Position numbers and translations under genes: made by a program
Notes under the pieces: model-generated
What the model was told of the DNA's origin: nothing
The model's input: the letters and a program-made list of their open reading frames with translations, nothing else
Database searches by the model: none
In this document: one piece after another, positions 61,536 to 64,000 of the stretch
Position numbering within the stretch: position 1 is the stretch's first letter
How the letters are laid out: each line of letters starts with the position of its first letter
Source: Streptomyces humicola
GTDB taxonomy: Bacteria > Actinomycetota > Actinomycetes > Streptomycetales > Streptomycetaceae
Length of the DNA: 64,000 nt
Assembly (NCBI RefSeq): GCF_024436035.1
Contig: NZ_JANFNG010000002.1
Location: 124,001-188,000, forward strand
Reading direction: 5' to 3'

Positions 61536-62774
61536 ATGTACGGCATCGTCCCCTGGGTGCGGGCGCGACCAGCCCGGCTGCTCGCCGTGGACATCTGCGT
61601 CGCGGCCGCGGTGTTCGCCTGCGCGCTGGCCGGCAGCCAGGCCGGCCGGCCGGAACAGGGCGTGCAGGTGACCATCGGGGCACCCGGCCCCGGTCACCCT
61701 GCGCACCTCACGGTCTGGCTGGTCCTGGTGATGTTGGTCACATGTGCGGCGCTGCCGTTCCGGCGCCGCCGGCCGCTGCCCACGCTCGCGGTGACCACCG
61801 CGGGGGCGGCCTGCTACCTGGCCACCGTCGGCTCGCACCCGGCGCTGCTGATTGCCCCCATGATCGTGCTGCACTACACGGCCGAGACCACCGACCGCCG
61901 TACCGCGCTGCTGCGCGGCCTGCCCGTGGTCGCCGTCCTGGTCGGCACCCTTGGGCTGACCCGGCCCACCGACTGGCTCAGCGCCGAGACGCTCGCCGTG
62001 AGCGCCCTCACCCTGCTGGCCCTGGCCGCCGGGGACGCGGCCCGCAGCCGGCGCGCCATCCTCGCCGAGGCCGAGGAGCGGGCCCGCAGGGCCGAGCACG
62101 ACCGCGAGAACGAGGCCAGGCGCCGGGTCACCGAGGAGCGGCTGCGCATCGCGCGGGACCTGCACGATCAGGTGGGTCATCATCTGGCCTTGATCAACGT
62201 GCAGGCCGGGGTGGCCGATTACGTCCTGGACGAGCAGCCGGCGCAGGTCAGGGAGTCGCTCGCGCACATCCGGCAGGCGAGCCGGGCCGCGCTCGACGAG
62301 CTGAAGGACACCGTCGGCCTGCTGCGTGAGGCAGGCGACGCCGCCGCGCCGACCGAGCCGACGGTAGGGCTGTCGGGCCTGGGTGAGCTCGTCGAGTCGT
62401 TCCGCAAGTCGGGACTGAGCATCGAGCACGAGGTGGACGGCACGGTGCGTGCGCTCGCCCCGGCGGCGGACCTGACGGCGTTCCGGGTCGTGCAGGAGTC
62501 GCTCACCAACGTCTGCAAGCACGCCGCCGGTGCAAGGACCTGCCTGCGCCTCAGTTACCGCCCCGCCGGCCTGCGCATCGTGGTGGAGAACGAGGGGGAC
62601 GGCTCCCGGCCTGCTCGTGCTGTCCCCGCCGGTGGTTGCGGGCACGGCATCCGCGGGATGCGCGAGCGGGTCGCGATCGTCGGCGGAAGCCTGAGCGCGG
62701 GCCCTCGGCCGGGCGGGGGCTTCCGGGTCAGTGCGATGCTTCCGCTCGCGCCGGAGCCGGAGGTCGTCTCGTGA
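61536..62774 (+). CDS. Sensor histidine kinase, NarL/DesK type
   Basis: 412 residues from ATG 61536 (GTG at 61530 in frame). Five or six N-terminal membrane helices (LLAVDICVAAAVFACALAGS, LTVWLVLVMLVTCAALPFRR, LPVVAVLVGTLGLTRPTDWL and others), a coiled-coil RAEHDRENEARRRVTEERLR, the HisKA_3 box IARDLHDQVGHHLALINVQA (phospho-His in RDLHD), and the HATPase: LTAFRVVQESLTNVCKHAAG (N box) and GCGHGIRGMRERVAIVGGSL. Stimulus unknown. Its stop overlaps the response regulator GTG. Confidence 0.9.
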   Translation: MYGIVPWVRARPARLLAVDICVAAAVFACALAGSQAGRPEQGVQVTIGAPGPGHPAHLTVWLVLVMLVTCAALPFRRRRPLPTLAVTTAGAACYLATVGSHPALLIAPMIVLHYTAETTDRRTALLRGLPVVAVLVGTLGLTRPTDWLSAETLAVSALTLLALAAGDAARSRRAILAEAEERARRAEHDRENEARRRVTEERLRIARDLHDQVGHHLALINVQAGVADYVLDEQPAQVRESLAHIRQASRAALDELKDTVGLLREAGDAAAPTEPTVGLSGLGELVESFRKSGLSIEHEVDGTVRALAPAADLTAFRVVQESLTNVCKHAAGARTCLRLSYRPAGLRIVVENEGDGSRPARAVPAGGCGHGIRGMRERVAIVGGSLSAGPRPGGGFRVSAMLPLAPEPEVVS

Positions 62775-63448
62775 CGATCCGTGTGCTGCTCGCCGACGAC
62801 CAGGCGTTGCTGCGCGCGGGCTTCAAGGTGCTGATCGACTCCACGCCGGGGATGGAGGTGGTGGGCGAGGCCTCCACCGGGCGCGAGGCCGTGCGGCTCG
62901 CCCGTGAACTGCGCGCCGACATCGTGCTGATGGACATCCGGATGCCGGACATGGACGGTCTGGTGGCCACGCGGATGATTACCGAGGACGAGGACCTCGC
63001 CGGGGTGCGGGTTCTGGTGCTGACGACGTTCGAGATCGACGCGTACGTCTTCCAGGCGCTGCGCGCCGGGGCCAGCGGCTTCCTCGGCAAGGGCGCCGAC
63101 CCCAAGGAGCTGATCGAGGCGATCCGCACGGTGGCGGCGGGTGATGCGCTGCTGTCGCCGATGGCGCTGAAGGCCATGATCGGGCGCTTTCTCGCCCAGC
63201 CCGACCGCGGCCCGGTCGACCAGCCGGCGCCGGGGCTGCTCGATGTGCTGACCGGCCGTGAGCGGGAGATCCTCGTCCACGTCGCGGGCGGTCTGTCCAA
63301 CGAGGAGATCGCCGGCCGGCTCGCGCTCAGTCCGCACACCGTCAAGACGCATGTGAACCGCGCGATGACCAAGCTGAAGGCTCACGACCGTGCGCAGCTC
63401 GTGGTGATCGCCTATGAGACGGGGCTGGTCAAGCCTGCCGTCCAGTGA
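62771..63448 (+). CDS. NarL/LuxR-family response regulator
   Basis: 225 residues from the overlapping GTG 62771. Receiver: IRVLLADDQALLRAGFKVLI (acidic pair), DIVLMDIRMPDMDGLVATRM (phospho-Asp ~residue 55), VLVLTTFEIDAYVFQALRAG and GFLGKGADPKELIEAIR. C-terminal LuxR HTH: LTGREREILVHVAGGLSNEE, IAGRLALSPHTVKTHVNRAM. It forms a standard pair with the kinase just upstream. No target is evident within the window. Confidence 0.92.
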   Translation: MTIRVLLADDQALLRAGFKVLIDSTPGMEVVGEASTGREAVRLARELRADIVLMDIRMPDMDGLVATRMITEDEDLAGVRVLVLTTFEIDAYVFQALRAGASGFLGKGADPKELIEAIRTVAAGDALLSPMALKAMIGRFLAQPDRGPVDQPAPGLLDVLTGREREILVHVAGGLSNEEIAGRLALSPHTVKTHVNRAMTKLKAHDRAQLVVIAYETGLVKPAVQ

Positions 63449-63553
63449 CCGCAGCGCGCGGCCGGCAGCCGCCGCAGCACATGAGCAAACCTGTCAAAAC
63501 GGTCATGCAGAATCTACGCTGATGTCACAAGCGCACCGTCACGGAGGTGGGCC

Positions 63554-63841
63554 ATGAGCCGCCGTCGCCACTTCCATATGGACCAGGCCGGCCATTCCAT
63601 CACGGTGAACGTGCGCTCCGGCCATACGGCCGAGGCGGAGGTGCTGGTGGACGGCAAGGAGGTCGCCGTCAAGCAGCTGCACGGCTCGGGAACGAGCCTG
63701 CTCTGCGCCGAGCTGCCGGAGGAGCCGGTCCGCCCGTTCCAGGTCCGCATACGGCTTCCGAGGATGGGGTCCGGCACCCCCTCATGTGTGCTGCAACTCG
63801 ACGGGGTCGAGCAGGCGATGCCGGAGCGGGCAGGCCCGTAG
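63554..63841 (+). CDS. Hypothetical protein, 95 aa
   Basis: ATG 63554 with GGAGGTGGG upstream. The sequence MSRRRHFHMDQAGHSITVNV, RSGHTAEAEVLVDGKEVAVK, FQVRIRLPRMGSGTPSCVLQ looks like a small all-beta domain with alternating hydrophobic residues and a VDGKEV turn. No signal or helix. It is commonly seen as an unnamed Streptomyces protein; the family is not recognised. Confidence 0.65.
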   Translation: MSRRRHFHMDQAGHSITVNVRSGHTAEAEVLVDGKEVAVKQLHGSGTSLLCAELPEEPVRPFQVRIRLPRMGSGTPSCVLQLDGVEQAMPERAGP

Positions 63842-63850
63842 CGGCGCCGA

Positions 63851-64000
63851 TCAGTGGCGGAGCACGCCCTGGGCGGGCAGGCCGGGTGCGGCACCGGTCC
63901 GGGCGGGGTCGCGGTGGCGCGTGGGCCAGTCGCCGGGCTGCAGCGGTGCGGGGTGGCGTGTGCCGGAGGCCACTGTGAGGGGTGTGGCCGGTGTGCCCGA
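63851..64000 (-). CDS. Partial minus-strand gene running off the right edge
   Basis: A frame open from the window edge to TGA at 63851 reads VASGTRHPAPLQPGDWPTRH then RDPARTGAAPGLPAQGVLRH with strong G/C third positions. Only ~49 C-terminal residues are visible, so neither family nor reality is certain. Confidence 0.4.
   Translation of the reverse strand, partial: SGTPATPLTVASGTRHPAPLQPGDWPTRHRDPARTGAAPGLPAQGVLRH

Overview
The window has very high GC, strongly G/C-biased third codon positions, frequent GTG starts, many 1-4 base start/stop overlaps and GC-rich hairpin terminators. Gene content (geosmin synthase, 2-methylisoborneol synthase with its encapsulin shell, DUF1918, DUF5133, Rv1733c-like and EspR-like proteins) points to Streptomyces or a close relative. 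No rRNA, tRNA, CRISPR array or replication origin was recognised. Transposase remnants (IS5-, IS3-, IS110-like) and about fifteen broken or truncated genes lie between 6 and 43 kb; 43-64 kb is dense and intact. This looks like the passage from a chromosome arm into more stable sequence (inference).

Left part (0-13 kb): the DH-ACP tail of an iterative type I polyketide synthase and a TetR regulator; a coupled operon of EspR-like XRE regulator, ImmA/IrrE-type metallopeptidase, MAB_1171c-like membrane protein and amidohydrolase (2.6-6.0 kb); IS debris; then two small secreted peptidoglycan-binding proteins, a decayed third copy, and two HTH-transmembrane proteins, one carrying a peptidoglycan-binding domain outside the membrane (8.3-12.3 kb).

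13-23 kb: a lysine/pipecolate catabolic set on the minus strand (amaB, hglS, and a degenerate FAD-dependent oxidase in a strikingly A+C-skewed tract), a secreted NucA/NucB-type nuclease split by an in-frame TGA, a CBS-BON protein, and a patch of gene fragments (20.5-22.1 kb).

23-40 kb: a family 2B encapsulin shell, geranyl diphosphate C-methyltransferase and 2-methylisoborneol synthase, with a decayed fragment of a second shell gene between the last two; a CmtR-like sensor with a CDF transporter; an acyl-CoA desaturase; a run of broken genes (MFS transporter, maltose acetyltransferase, YdeI-like); a Tat-exported GH47 mannosidase; and a bifunctional geosmin synthase with an Ala-Pro repeat. The odorant cyclases share a GLGTS motif, which raises the possibility of a common encapsulation signal.

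40-64 kb: a decapitated LysR gene joined to an SDR fragment, an intact SDR, a methyltransferase/MarR divergent pair, transketolase, DUF4142 protein, an NHEJ-type DNA ligase, secreted GH15 glucoamylase with CBM20, and a cluster (52-60.3 kb) of a GT87-like membrane mannosyltransferase, a membrane molybdopterin oxidoreductase, a methyltransferase, two soluble glycosyltransferases, an OmpR-type two-component system and a sugar-nucleotide epimerase. The window ends with an Rv1733c-like protein, a NarL-type two-component system, a small unknown protein and a partial minus-strand frame.
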